Below, one piece after another: positions 1 through 10,496 of a stretch of DNA of 64,000 nt. The stretch comes from Porodaedalea pini (Eukaryota > Basidiomycota > Agaricomycetes > Hymenochaetales > Hymenochaetaceae), in assembly GCA_002794775.1 (NCBI GenBank), contig NBAY01000030.1, positions 482,077 through 546,076 of the forward strand. Direction: 5' to 3'. Both the position numbers and the translations under genes were made by a program. Under the pieces are notes generated by a model that was given only the letters and a program-made list of their open reading frames with translations, had not been told where the DNA came from and searched no databases. The number at the start of each line of letters is the position of its first letter. Position 1 is the stretch's first letter.

Positions 1-758
1 GGGGGACATCTTTGTCGCTGAGTGTTCATGGTTGTTGTATGTAAACTCCATGAGAGGGAGCCAGTCCTTCCAGTCTGATTGCTGATGGTTAACGAAGAGT
101 TGAAGGTACTGTTTGAGCTCTTGGTTGACATGTTCTGTTTGACTGTCCATTTGTGGGTGATATGCCATTGACGGGTTGCCTTCAATGTGTAGGAGTTTGT
201 ATAGCTCCTTCATCATTGACACGTCAAATTGCATGCCTTGGTTGTGGATAATCTTCTTTGGTAGGCTGTGGAGGTGGAATATGTGGTCATGGTACAATTG
301 AGCTATGCCTTCTGCTGACAGTTTCATCGTCATTGGGATTGCATGCATCTGCTTTGAGAATCTGTCCACAAAAATGCAGATGGCATTATGTCCCTTCGAG
401 TCTGGGAGTTCTCTAATGAGGTCGACTGTGACGATTTCCCAAGGTCCTTCAGGAACCGCATTTGGATGGAGCAGCCTTGACCTTGATGTCCTTAGAGCTT
501 TCATTTGCTGACAGCAATCACATCCTTGAACATAAGCTTGAACGTCAGAGAACATTGATGCCCACCAGAAGTCCTGATGGATGAGCTCCACCGTTTTTGA
601 CGCTCCCAGATGCCTGGCTAGTACCGAGCTGTGACACTCCCACAATACAGCCTCCTTCATTGCCGATGGCACATAGACCTTTCCCTTCATTTGCCACATC
701 CCATCAATCTCTGTCACACCCATTGGCCTCTCCGACTTGTCTTGTGCCCTCTGTGCAT
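1..758 (-). mobile_element. Old chromovirus B0, integrase part (left piece)
   Basis: Minus-strand translation gives the integrase region of a Ty3/gypsy chromovirus, closely parallel to 6,530-7,290 of the young copy B2. It includes the zinc-binding Cys pair, the region around the second catalytic Asp (here degraded to HNQG) and the stretch ending GQTEHVNQEL. The frame is broken by several stops, so no long reading frame survives. The piece starts before the window and stops at a GCAT that is half of a 4-bp target duplication. Its continuation is at 47,873, on the other side of a 47-kb nested insertion. It is a decayed relic and not expected to be functional. Confidence 0.85.
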
Positions 759-1690
759 TGTAGATCCTGACTTAGGGGCATCTGGGATCAGTGGTCCTTT
801 TGGGGACGTGATTGCATGCTCTGGGAGGTTAGGGGTTGACTGCGGTGAGACCACTCGACGTACTGGTATGTGTTGGTACACTTCGGTATGTGCCAGTATG
901 TGTAGATATCGAGGACTAAGGTCAGAAACTAGTGTCAGGACAGTGCTCGACCAGTACGGAGATGGTGTGCACGGGTAATTGACACCAGTATGATGTGATT
1001 ACTGCAAGCAACAAGAATCAAGTTATGGAATAAGAGATGAGAGATGGATTTGAGAGATGAGTTGCTAAGATGAAGATGGAACAACTATGAGGTTTACAAG
1101 AACTAAGACAAATTGCACTCAAGTACCCTGTCTGAGGGAGACTCTGCAGTAGAACTGACTTGTCCTCTACCTATGACATGGGGTGCATATTTATACTAAG
1201 TCCAAAGATCTATCTACAGTTAATAATTTCCATACAGGCATAATGTGCATATCAGTTGAAACATAGAGAAGTTGAAAGGAAAACTCATAGGTCATAGAGG
1301 CATGCATAGAGAGCATAGAAATCAGAAGAACATTGGAAAAACATAAATCATGAAGAGGAAAAATGTCCGCACAGCATCTGACCATCCTGGTGCTTCACCA
1401 GAACTCAGATCGTCCAATTGGTATGTGGCTCCCATTGTCAGACTGCAGTCCGGTACGTGTCTTGGCTGTATGCTCCATGTGACTGTGTCCTTGATCACCC
1501 AGATAAGATCTCTGGTACATTCCAAATTGCTTTTGGAGATCTCATAATGTGTTGCTGATGCAATCGTGAGGTTCTGATTTGAAACCAGACTGATCGGATT
1601 CAGTCCGGTACTGATTGGTACACGTCGGAACCAGTTCTTGAGTGCTTCTGGAGTGATCGGTGGTGATGAGATGATCAGCATGGCTCTACA
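759..1690 (-). repeat. Family-A LTR, copy 1 (3' LTR of the A composite)
   Basis: A 932-bp LTR with ends TGTAGATCC and GGCTCTACA. The sense strand is minus: a TATA-like box (AGTATAAATATGCACC) reads in that direction near 1,185-1,200. The left flank is chromovirus integrase ending GCAT (755-758); the matching GCGT lies at 47,869-47,872 beyond LTR copy 6. The right flank is a polypurine tract. Copies 1 and 6 are therefore read as the outer LTR pair of one composite. Four other copies in the window have the same length once their own insertions are removed. Confidence 0.85.
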
Positions 1691-1728
1691 TCTCCCGGGG
1701 TGTTTAAATTGTGACTGTCCCCAGTCAC
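1691..1728 (-). promoter_or_regulatory. Family-A polypurine tract and hairpin
   Basis: On the minus strand, ACCCCGGGAGA lies immediately before the LTR start TGTAGAG, the expected place for the plus-strand primer. The same end occurs at 37,506-37,520. Just upstream, 1,711-1,728 is a perfect hairpin: 7-bp stem GTGACTG/CAGTCAC around a 4-nt loop. A weaker form of it sits before the second tract. The primer role is inferred from position. Confidence 0.55.
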
Positions 1729-1803
1729 GCCTTCTCTTCTTCTGATACGTGTGAGAAGCTTGGTCATGCTAATCATGCGTGTTGGGACATGTGAGAGAGG
1801 GCA

Positions 1804-2897
1804 TTGGAAAAGTGGTTGTACCGACAGGTTTTTCTCCTGCTTCTTCCAACCATGTCATCTCCACACCGTGATAACAGCAACAGCAACAGCAATGACACGC
1901 CGCTGCCTCAACTCGTGCGCAAGGTGTCCTGTGTACCGGGGTACGTTGACAACATCAACTACGTTGAGTGCGGAAAGATCCAGCGGGGGGCACACTCAAT
2001 CGAGTGCCAGCTGGTCGGTACATGCAATGCCGCCTGGCACAGTATGTGGAGAGTTGTGAGGAACTTTTGGCAGGTGCTCCGGGTTGTGAATGCAGGGATC
2101 GTTGGACGTGGGCCGAATGGGTGTACGGGGTGAAGGTGAGTCCATGAAACTGGATCAAGCACGCATACCGCGCTGACCGTACCGATACAGCATACCCTGG
2201 AGAGCTACTACCAGCTCTACTGAGACTGCATGGTGCCAGAGAATCGCCACCGGGTCAGGTCCAACCTGTGCATGTACCATCTGGTCACGTGGGTCTGGAA
2301 GAAGATGCGCTGGGTGCTGGGTGGGCTTGACCAGGCCACCACCGACCGGCTCTATGCCCGGTTTTTCACTGACCATGAGACAGTGGACCTTGCTAAGTAC
2401 TGGGGCGAGGTATTCATGGTACCAGATGTGGACTGGCCAGATGACGTACTGTACATCAGCAGAGAGCTCAAGTGGATACTCGTACCCGATGGGTATGGGT
2501 ATAAGTTCATCTACCCCGTGGAGCACGAGGTGTAACAGTGCTTCGTCGGGGTCCCGTCGGCTGTACTGGCAGTCGAGGTGTTCGTTGAGCATCTCAAAAC
2601 GCCTGGTCCACCCGAGGTCAAGGAGCTCGTGAGCAAGGAGGAGCATGCCATCCCGTGTACCAATGGTACTGCATCTGCGCAACAGCAGCAGCAGACGGGT
2701 CCACGTGAAGTCAAGGCGAGCACGATGCACGAGAAAGAGTCTGGCGTACCATGTACCAGTGACACCCCATCAGCACAACAGCAACAGCAGATTGGTGCTG
2801 ACAAGTGGCGATGGCGTACCACCATCGAAATCGTGTCTGATGACGAGGACAGAACACGTATCATGCCATGCGAGGAGCTGCTGTGGCAACAGCAGCA
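1804..2897 (+). pseudogene. Antisense ORF of element F, part 1 (N-terminal)
   Basis: First part of a frame of about 740 codons that continues at 17,276 and 18,497. It runs from a Met at 1,804 (or 1,852, before HRDNSNSNSND) with in-frame stops at 2,131, 2,137, 2,221 and 2,533, all explicable as single C-to-T changes. The product is hydrophilic. It has a Trp/Tyr-rich middle (KWILVPDGYGYKF) and two poly-Gln runs after SA, and it ends in a CAG-repeat polyQ where B1 inserted (TSD CAGCA). I do not recognise a domain. It lies antisense to pol of element F and starts about 110 bp from the LTR. It could instead be a host gene trapped between repeats. Confidence 0.6.
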
Positions 2898-3321
2898 TGT
2901 TAGGTGGGAGTCCGGGAGATGACTCGGACTGGGCAGGCCTCAGCTGACTGTTGTCTGGGACGTGTTATACTTGAGTGGGGACTTGGGACATGCTGTACTC
3001 AGGCTAGGTCATCATGGAGGTAAGAGGATTAATACAATGTAAACTAATACACGGGGGACGAGTCTTACCTAGGTCGTCACGGAGGTAAGAGGAAAAGCAG
3101 AACAAGGAGTTCATGCAATTCCTGAGACCTTATATAGTGGCGACTGTGAGACTATATTATCTAATGTTACATGAACGAACAGAATGGAACGAATGAAGGT
3201 CATGTGTAGGGAGTGTGGGAAGTGATTGAAAAGACGATTAAATATAATGAAAAGGAGCAGTTAAAAGAAAAGAAATGGTAAAAGGAAAATAAAAGAGAAG
3301 GTGAAAGTTCAAGTCCTAACA
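2898..3321 (-). repeat. B1 3' LTR
   Basis: 424 bp, TGTTAGG to CCTAACA, the same length as the partner at 16,847-17,270. A polypurine tract (CCCCCCCC run on +) follows at 3,322-3,340. The differences from its partner fall mostly in the first 260 bp, at former CpG sites. Confidence 0.93.
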
Positions 3322-5389
3322 TTACCCCCCCCCTCAAGGTTGGGCGTCCCAACCAACCAAGATCGAGGTTGTCTGGTTCAGTGTTGACGATGCATGGACG
3401 GAGGTGTTGACGAGGGATTTTGAGTTTTCAATAGAATTCAGCAATCGCCTCCTTTGTGTTCTCGCCAAAGTCCATCTCAGGCTGCCAAGTCAGTTCATTG
3501 TAGCCAACCCACTTGACAAGGTACTGTAGCTTCCCTCAGTGCAGATGTGAGTCTAGAACTTCCTCAATCTTGTACTCCTCCTCATTGTCGATGATGTCAG
3601 GTGGTGGTGGTGGTGGTTGTTTCTGGCTCTCAAAGGATGGTTCGACAGCAGGCTTTAGCAGGGCCTCATTGAAGACCGGGTGGACTTTTTTCCATCGCTT
3701 CGGGAGCTTGAGTTTATATGCACTTGCTCCCACCTTGTCGACAATGTCGAAGGGACTGTACCACTTGTCAGCGAGCTTCTTTGTCGGTGAATTGGTGCTG
3801 ATGTTTTGTCCATCGAGGAAGACCTTGTCTCCAGCCACGTATTCCACTGAAGCTCCTGCCATCCTGTCATGGTAGCGCTTCATGTCCTCTGCTGCCTTGG
3901 CCAGATTGTCCTTTGCGATGCGATGAGTCTCCTTGATGTGCTTAGCAAATTTTTCTGCCAACATGTTTGCAGATGAAGTTCATGTTGTGTCAAAGCTCAA
4001 AGGGTGACATCCTGTATTCATGTAAAAGGGGGACATCTTTGTCGCCGAGTGTTCATGGTTGTTGTATGCGAACTCTGCGAGGGGGAGCCAGTCCTTCCAG
4101 TCCGATTGTCGATGGTTAACAAAGAGTTGAAGGTACTGTTCGAGCTCCTGGTTAATGTGTTCCGTTTGACCATCCATCTGTGGGTGATATGCTGTTGACA
4201 GGTTGCCTTTGATGTGTAGGATTTTGTACAGCTCCTTCATCATCGACGCATCAAACTGTGTGCCTCGGTCATGGATGATCTTCTTCGGTAAGCCGTGGAG
4301 GCGGAAGACGTGGTCGCAGTACAGCTGAGCCATGCCTTCCACTGACAACTTCATCATCATCAGGATCACATGCATCTGCTTTGAGAACCTATCCATGAAG
4401 ATGCAGATCGCATTGTGTCCCTTGGAGTCCAGGAGCTCTCCGATGAGATCAATCATGATGATTTCCCAGGGGCCTTCAGGGACTGCATTTGGATGAAGCG
4501 GCCTCGACCCTGACGTCCTCAAGGCTTTTGTCTGTTGACAATGGTCGCATCCTTGGATGTACACTCGGACATCAGAGAACATAGATGCCCACCAGAAATC
4601 ACGAAGGACGAGTTCCACTGTCTTCGACACTCCCAGATGTCCAGCCAGTACCGAGTCATGACACTCCCGCAATATGGCCTCCTTCATCGTCGACAGCACG
4701 TACACCTTGCCCTTCATCTGCCACAACCCGTCAGCCTCTGTCATACCCATCGGTCTCTCCGACTTGTCCTGCGCCCTCTGCACGTCACCCACTCGTTCCA
4801 ACACCTCATCACATGACGTCCGCACCATCCCACGGTTCAGCCACTTTTCCTTGATGAACACGACACCATTGTTGTCATCCTTGCCTTCATCGTATCCCAC
4901 CTTGCATGATAGCAGGTCCGCCTTGCCCATCATCTTCCCTGATTTGTGCTCAAGGTGGAGGTCAAATTCTTCAAGTTCTGTTTGCCAGTGAGCTTGATGG
5001 TAGCTCAGCTTTTGTGCCGACCTGAAGTACGTGAGGTTGGCGTGATCAGACCAGATTTCGATTTTATGATGGGTGCTGAGAAGGTACTGCCTCCACTCCT
5101 TGAGTGCTGAAATGATTGCGAGCATCTCCTTGTCATAGATCTCATAGTTTTGTTCTGCTGGCAGGAGCACCTCTGACCTGTAGGCAACCACCCTCCACTT
5201 GCCTTCCTGCTTTTGCAACAGCACGCCACCAAGCGCAAAGTTCAACGAGTCCGCCTCGACGTGGAAAGGGCCCTCATCATTGGCGATGGCCAGGACTGGA
5301 GGTGAGCAGAGATGTCGTCTCAGCTCCTCGAACACTTCTTGCTGTTCAGTCTCCCATACCCAGTCCTTTTTACCCATTAGCAACGTCAG
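3322..5389 (-). pseudogene. B1 pol 3' half: RNase H, integrase, chromodomain
   Basis: Minus-strand frames 3,980-5,383 and 3,536-3,964 encode RNase H (EADSLNFALGG, YEIYDKEMLAI, IWSDHANL), then integrase with its Cys pair (GCDHCQQ), HDRGTQFD and DGQTEHINQELEQ, then a linker and chromodomain. Stops at 3,980 (SFDTT-stop) and 3,536 (HLH-stop) each replace an Arg that B2 encodes by CGA, so both are CpG-to-TpG nonsense changes. The frame is cut at 5,389 by B2, in the RT/RNase H connection (LMGKKDW), and resumes at 11,702. Confidence 0.88.
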
Positions 5390-5802
5390 TGTTAGGCGGG
5401 AGTCCGGGAAACGACTCGGACTGGGCAGGCCTCAGCTGACTGTTGTCTGGGACGTGCTATACTCGAGCGTAGACTCGGGACACGCTTACTCAGGCTAGGT
5501 CGTCGCGGAGGTAAGAGGATTAATACAAGTCTAAACTAATACAAGGGGGACGAGTCTCACCTAGGTCGTTGCGGAGGTAAGAGGAAAAGCAGAACAAGGA
5601 GTTCATGCAATTCCTGAGACCTTATATAGCGACGACCGTGAGACTATATTACCTAACATTACATAACGAGTGGGAATGGAACGAATGAAGGCAGTGTGGG
5701 AATGATTGTGTAAGATGGGTAAATATAATGAAAAGGACGGATATAATAAAGGAAATGGTAAAAGGGAAAATAAAGGAAAAGGTGAAAGTTCAGGTTCTAA
5801 CA
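5390..5802 (-). repeat. B2 3' LTR
   Basis: 413 bp, TGTTAGG to TTCTAACA. It contains a 25-bp direct repeat (5,495-5,519 and 5,561-5,585, starting CTAGGTCGT) in the transcribed R/U5 part, and a TATA box on the minus strand near 5,620-5,629. The polypurine tract (seven C on +, 5,806-5,812) begins 3 bp further right. Confidence 0.96.
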
Positions 5803-6195
5803 TTACCCCCCCTTCAAGGTTGGGCGTCCCGACCAACCATGATCGCGGTCGTCAGGCTCGGTGTCGACGAAGAGCGGACGGAGTCGTTGACGAGGGATGT
5901 CGAGTTTCCGAGGTGCACCGGGATGTTTGAGGTAGAACTCAGCGATCGCCTCCTTCGCGTTCTCGCCGAAGTCCGTCTCAGGCTGCCAAGTAGGTTCATT
6001 GTAGCCGACCCACTTGACAAGGTACTGTAGTTTCCCTCGGTGCAGACGTGAGTCTAAGACTTCCTCGAGTTCGTACTCCTCCTCGTTGTCGACGATGTCT
6101 GGCGGTGGCGGCGGCGGTTGCTTCTGGCTTTCAAAGGACGGTTCGATGGCGGGTTTCAATAGGGCTTCGTTGAAGACAGGGTGGACCTTTTTCCA
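5803..6195 (-). CDS. B2 pol C-terminus with chromodomain
   Basis: Downstream end of pol, separated from the main frame only by the TGA at 6,196-6,198. After a Pro run (QPPPPPPD) comes a chromodomain at about 5,904-6,084: EEYELEEVLDSR, LQYLVKWVGY with the aromatic/acidic core, and PTWQPETDF. This is the domain that defines chromoviruses and in that group directs integration to marked chromatin. The frame ends close to the polypurine tract with a Gly/Arg tail. It would be translated with the rest of pol only if the TGA were absent or read through. Confidence 0.88.
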   Translation of the reverse strand, partial: WKKVHPVFNEALLKPAIEPSFESQKQPPPPPPDIVDNEEEYELEEVLDSRLHRGKLQYLVKWVGYNEPTWQPETDFGENAKEAIAEFYLKHPGAPRKLDIPRQRLRPLFVDTEPDDRDHGWSGRPTLKGG

Positions 6196-8781
6196 TCACT
6201 TCGGGAGTTTGAGCTTGTACGCGCTCGCTCCTACCTTGTCGACTACGTCAAAGGGGTCGTACCATTTGTCGGCGAGTTTCTTTGTCGGCGAGTCCGTACT
6301 GATGTTTCGCCCATCAAGGAAGACCTTGTCTCCAGCCTTGTACTCCACCGAAGCTCCTGCTGTCCGGTCATGGTATCGCTTCATGTCCTCTGCTGCCTTG
6401 ACTAGGTTGTCCTTAGCAACGCGATGAGTCTCTTTGATGTGCTTTGCGAATTCTTCCGCTGACATGTTAGCAGATGAGGTTCGCGTCGTGTCGAAGCTCA
6501 AGGGGTGACGTCCTGTGTTCGCGTAGAAGGGGGACATCTTCGTTGCTGAGTGTTCGCGGTTGTTGTATGCGAACTCTGCGAGGGGGAGCCAGTCCTTCCA
6601 GTCCGATTGCCGATGGTTAACGAAGAGTCGAAGGTACTGTTCGAGCTCTTGGTTAACGCGTTCCGTTTGACCATCCGCCTGTGGATGGTACGCTGTCGAT
6701 GGGTTGCCTTCAATGTGCAGAAGTTTGTACAGCTCCTTCATCATCGATGCATCGAACTGCGTGCCTCGGTCATGGATGATCTTCCTTGGTAGGCCATGGA
6801 GGCGGAAGACGTGGTCGCGGTACAGCTGGGCCATGCCTTCTGCTGACAGCCTCGTCGTCGTCGGGATCACGTGCATCTGCTTCGAGAACCTATCCACGAA
6901 GACGCAGATCGCGTTGTGTCCCTTGGAGTCCGGGAGCTCTCCGATTAGGTCGACCGTAACAATTTCCCAGGGTCCTTCAGGGACAGCGTTTGGATGGAGC
7001 GGTCTAGACCTCGACGTTCTTAAGGCTTTCGTCCATTGACAACGGTCGCATCCTCGGACGTATGCTCGGACGTCGGAGAACATCGATGCCCACCAGAAAT
7101 CGCGACGGATGAGCTCTACTGTCTTCGACGCTCCCGGATGACCAGCCAGAACCGAGTTGTGGCACTCCCGCAACACGGCCTCCTTTATTGTTGATGGAAC
7201 ATACACCTTGCCTTTCATTCGCCACAACTCGGCGACCTCCACCAAACCCGTAGGCCTCTCCGACTCATCCTGCGCCCTCTGCGCTTCACCCACTCGTTCC
7301 ATCACCTCGTCGCGCGATGTCCGCACCACTCCACGGTTCAACCACTTATCCTTGATGAACACGACCCCATCGTTGTCATCCTTCCCTTGATCATAGCCCG
7401 CCATGCGCGATAGTAGGTCTGCCTTGCCCATCGTCTTGCCCGACTTGTGTTCGAGGTGGAAGTCGAATTCTTCAAGTTCAGTCCACCAGCGAGCTTGGCG
7501 ATAGCTCAGCTTCTGCGCCGACCTGAAGTAGGTGAGGTTGGCGTGGTCGGACCAGATTTCAATCTTGTGGCAAGCGCCAAGGAGGTATTGCCGCCACTCC
7601 TTGAGCGCCGAAACGATCGCAAGCATCTCCTTGTCGTAGATCTCGTAGTTTCGTTCTGCCGGTTCAAGTGCCTCTGACCTGTAGGCGATCACCCTCCACT
7701 TCCCTTCCTGCTTCTGCAACAACACACCACCGAGTGCAAAGTTCAACAAGTCCGCTTCTACGCGGAAGGGGCCCTCGTCATTGGCGATGGCTAGGACTGG
7801 AGGTGAGCAGAGACGTTGTCTCAGCTCCTCGAACGCTTCCTGCTGTTCGGTCTCCCATACCCAGTCCTTCTTGCCCATTAACGACGTCAACGGTCGGACC
7901 ACCTTGCTGTAGTCCTTAATAAACCGTCTCAGCCAGTTTCCCATGCCGAGGAACTGTTGCAGCTCCTTGAGGTTCCGTGGGACTGGCCAGTTCGCAATCA
8001 CCTCCGTCTTTGCCGGGTCAGCCCTGATCTCGCCATTGCCGATGATGTGGCCGAGGTATTTGACGACCTTGGCGTCAAACTCGCACTTCTCCGGCTTCAG
8101 GTACAGGCCATTTTCTCGGAGGATCTGGAGTACGCGCCTCGACGTGTCGATATGCTCCTCAATGGTTTCCGAGAGGATCAGGATGTCGTCGAGGTATACG
8201 ATGATCAAGTTCGCATAGATTAGGTCCTTAAAGATGTGGTTGACAAAGGCCTGGAATGTGGCCGGCGCGTTGCAAAGACCAAAAAACATGACCGTCGGTT
8301 CGAAGAGGCCCATGTTCGTGCGAAACGCTGCCTTCCATTCGTCACCCTCGTGGATCCGGATATTGTAGTACCCCCAGCGAAGGTCAAGCTTAGTGATGTA
8401 CTTCGCTTTCTTGACCTTGTCGACGAGTTCGTCAATGAGAGGGAGGGGATACTTGTTCTTGATCGTACCGTCATTGAGCTTACGGTAATCCTGGATCGGG
8501 CGTAGCGATTTGTCGGCCTTCTTAATGAAGAAGAAGGGCGATGCCATGGGCGATATCGACCGTCGAATGCGACCCGACTTCAGATTTTCATCAAGGAAGT
8601 CCTTGAGTGACTGCTGCTCAGTTGGCGTGAGCGGGTAGATCTTACAGTCGCTCGGTTTGAAGTCGGGCTTCAAGTCGATGACATGGTCCCAGGGTCGGTG
8701 TTCCGGCAGCTTCTCGAAACCTTTTTCGCTGAAAACGTCGGCGTAGTCGTCGAGGTATGCGGGCCAGGACGCCTTGTCCAT
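6196..8781 (-). CDS. pol: B2 pol: reverse transcriptase, RNase H, integrase
   Basis: 861 codons from MDKASWPAY. RT has the LDLRWGYYNIRI block and an intact catalytic YLDD (8,185-8,196). RNase H keeps its acidic residues (VEAD, YDKEM, WSDH). Integrase has a HHCC zinc site (ECHNSVLAGH and CDRC) and D-D-E residues (VDLIGEL, HDRGTQFD, GQTERVNQELEQ). The upstream codon 8,782-8,784 is TGA where B1 has CAA; both are one CpG transition from CGA, so protease and pol were once one frame. The downstream stop at 6,196 sits where B1 has Arg in LPKRWKKVHP. This is the best preserved pol in the window. Confidence 0.93.
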   Translation of the reverse strand: MDKASWPAYLDDYADVFSEKGFEKLPEHRPWDHVIDLKPDFKPSDCKIYPLTPTEQQSLKDFLDENLKSGRIRRSISPMASPFFFIKKADKSLRPIQDYRKLNDGTIKNKYPLPLIDELVDKVKKAKYITKLDLRWGYYNIRIHEGDEWKAAFRTNMGLFEPTVMFFGLCNAPATFQAFVNHIFKDLIYANLIIVYLDDILILSETIEEHIDTSRRVLQILRENGLYLKPEKCEFDAKVVKYLGHIIGNGEIRADPAKTEVIANWPVPRNLKELQQFLGMGNWLRRFIKDYSKVVRPLTSLMGKKDWVWETEQQEAFEELRQRLCSPPVLAIANDEGPFRVEADLLNFALGGVLLQKQEGKWRVIAYRSEALEPAERNYEIYDKEMLAIVSALKEWRQYLLGACHKIEIWSDHANLTYFRSAQKLSYRQARWWTELEEFDFHLEHKSGKTMGKADLLSRMAGYDQGKDDNDGVVFIKDKWLNRGVVRTSRDEVMERVGEAQRAQDESERPTGLVEVAELWRMKGKVYVPSTIKEAVLRECHNSVLAGHPGASKTVELIRRDFWWASMFSDVRAYVRGCDRCQWTKALRTSRSRPLHPNAVPEGPWEIVTVDLIGELPDSKGHNAICVFVDRFSKQMHVIPTTTRLSAEGMAQLYRDHVFRLHGLPRKIIHDRGTQFDASMMKELYKLLHIEGNPSTAYHPQADGQTERVNQELEQYLRLFVNHRQSDWKDWLPLAEFAYNNREHSATKMSPFYANTGRHPLSFDTTRTSSANMSAEEFAKHIKETHRVAKDNLVKAAEDMKRYHDRTAGASVEYKAGDKVFLDGRNISTDSPTKKLADKWYDPFDVVDKVGASAYKLKLPK

Positions 8782-9453
8782 TCACATCTCACTCACCCTC
8801 CTCATCTGTTCCACCACCTTCTTCACCTTGCCTAGGTCCTCCACCGGTTCTCTCTCGATCGCACATTCTTCTGGACAGCGGGTGAATTCGATCGAACCCA
8901 TTTTCCAGTCGACCTCCGGATTGTGACGTCGAAGCCAGTCGTATCCTAGGAAGATGTTTGACGACGCTAGGGACGTTACCGCGAGGACGATCCTCTCCTG
9001 GTGACGGCCGATCATGAGCTCGACGTCAACGTACTCCTCGATCAATCCGGCCTCATTGTGCGTGCCATCGGCGTTGAGCACCATGAGGGGTCGAATGTAG
9101 CGTTTCGTTTCCAACCCGTACCTCTCGACGAACCTGATGTCGATGCAGGATCCCGTGCATCCCGAATCCACAAGTGCATGTGCATCTACCTCTCTCGCCT
9201 CACCCGCTATTTCATGCTCAACGGTCAGGAGAAGGTCCAGCTGGCGTCCACCAGTTCCTCTCATGAACAGTTGCTCGTACTCTTCATCCTTGTTCACACC
9301 GGTGGGGACTTCGTAATCGGGAAAACCATCGACGTCATTTGCATCTATGTATTGTACAGACGGTTGGTTATATTTTAGCGAATCCGGATTCGAAGTCCCT
9401 TGTTCTTCTCGGTCAGTCGCCCCGATGGCTACGCCTGACCACTCGCAAAACCC
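8782..9453 (-). CDS. B2 protease region (-1 frame after gag)
   Basis: Frame -1 to gag, open from the slip site at 9,447-9,453 to the TGA at 8,782. It contains the retropepsin active site ALVDSGCTGSC (Asp-Ser-Gly), the loop LVLNADGTHNEAG in slightly varied form, and FLGYDWLRRHNPEVDW, typical of Ty3/gypsy proteases. There is no ATG in a suitable place, so expression as a Gag-Pol fusion by frameshifting fits best. B1 (12,793-13,197) and B3 (24,117-24,698) keep the same arrangement. Confidence 0.85.
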   Translation of the reverse strand, partial: GFCEWSGVAIGATDREEQGTSNPDSLKYNQPSVQYIDANDVDGFPDYEVPTGVNKDEEYEQLFMRGTGGRQLDLLLTVEHEIAGEAREVDAHALVDSGCTGSCIDIRFVERYGLETKRYIRPLMVLNADGTHNEAGLIEEYVDVELMIGRHQERIVLAVTSLASSNIFLGYDWLRRHNPEVDWKMGSIEFTRCPEECAIEREPVEDLGKVKKVVEQMRRVSEM

Positions 9454-10496
9454 TGCAAGTCGACGACCTCTTCGTCATTGTCTTCTTCCTCCACATAGTC
9501 CTCCACCGTCGACCTTCGAGTGTCCACGACTTCCTCGAATGCCGACTCCTTCATCGCGCCGAGCTCGTCAGCGATGAGGCGGCGCTCGCCCGGTGCCATC
9601 AGTTCCAACATACGCTGGATGATCGGCTTCGCCTGCGGACATTTGTCCTTAAAGTGCCCCAGTCCGCCGCAAATCCAGCACGCGCGCTTTCGTTGCGCCT
9701 CATTCATCGAGACGTCCATCGGTTGGCCGGCACCTCCGAAAGTGATGCCCGTCGCGTCACACCTATCGGCGTGTGGGGCTGCTACCTGTCGGCGTGCAGG
9801 AGGCCCTTGTTGGGGCGTTGGACGGGGCGTGAACGGCAATGTACGACCTCGTTGGATGGCGCGAATCTGCTGTTCGCCCCGATCGATCTCAATGGCCTTC
9901 TTTTTCCATGCCTCATACGTTGTTGGCACGGGCGTCGACCTCAACACGCCGCGGACCACCTCGATGTTCATCGCGCGTTGCAAGCGGTCACAAATGACGC
10001 CTTCGTCCTTCAGCTCCGCCGCCTTGATGATCACGTCGAGGTCCTGGAAGAACTGGTCGGCGGAGAGGTCCTTCTGGATCTTATCTCGGAACTTCTTCAG
10101 TGCCTTCTCCTTCCTGTTCGGATCATCGAAGGAGGCATCCAGTCGTTCCTGGAACTTGGCCCAGTCGTCCGTAAAGCTCACGACGCCATTCGTTGTGAAT
10201 TCCTGGACGTAGTTTTGCGCCCACGTCGACACGTTGCCACCCTTGAGGTAAGAGAGGGCGACATAGATCTTGCTCGATGACGAGGGATACCTCGTGGGGT
10301 TTGCCGAGACAAAGAGTAAGACTTCGTGCTTGAAGTCGAGGTAGTCATCGCCGCCAGCGAATTCGCGTGGCCGGGCGACGTCAATCGAGGGAGCTGGAGC
10401 TTGGGCTGCAGGGGCGTTCGTTGCTGCTCGGGTGAAGGCGGCAGCTACGATCGCTGCGATCTCTTGTTGCTGCCTTTGAGTGAAACCTTCAGCCAT
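9429..10496 (-). CDS. gag: B2 gag (capsid-nucleocapsid)
   Basis: 355 codons from MAEGFTQRQQQ. The capsid-like part contains VARPREFAGGDDYLDFK, YVALSYLKGGN and WAQNYVQEF. It is followed by one CCHC zinc knuckle CWICGGLGHFKDKC (CX2CX4HX4C) and an acidic tail. It ends at TAG 9,429-9,431; the same stop codon is kept in B1 and B3. The frame stays open upstream without ATG to about 10,870, and that stretch is conserved in B1 and B3 (KIDLT, the WWSD motif, SPPTPPE), so the true N-terminus may be longer than the Met used here. Confidence 0.9.
   Translation of the reverse strand: MAEGFTQRQQQEIAAIVAAAFTRAATNAPAAQAPAPSIDVARPREFAGGDDYLDFKHEVLLFVSANPTRYPSSSSKIYVALSYLKGGNVSTWAQNYVQEFTTNGVVSFTDDWAKFQERLDASFDDPNRKEKALKKFRDKIQKDLSADQFFQDLDVIIKAAELKDEGVICDRLQRAMNIEVVRGVLRSTPVPTTYEAWKKKAIEIDRGEQQIRAIQRGRTLPFTPRPTPQQGPPARRQVAAPHADRCDATGITFGGAGQPMDVSMNEAQRKRACWICGGLGHFKDKCPQAKPIIQRMLELMAPGERRLIADELGAMKESAFEEVVDTRRSTVEDYVEEEDNDEEVVDLQGFASGQA
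9447..9453 (-). promoter_or_regulatory. -1 ribosomal frameshift heptamer G GGT TTT (B2)
   Basis: In the gag frame the codons are CAG GGT TTT, giving the heptamer G GGT TTT (X XXY YYZ form) five codons before the gag TAG. A -1 slip enters exactly the frame that encodes protease. The same heptamer with the same spacing is present in B1 (13,224-13,230) and B3 (24,752-24,758), and in the unrelated element F (40,759-40,765). Confidence 0.7.

Noticed and set aside
7447..8505. Plus-strand open frames of 70-130 codons across the chromovirus pol regions
   Set aside because: They are complementary-strand shadows of RT and RNase H and follow the conservation of the minus-strand protein.
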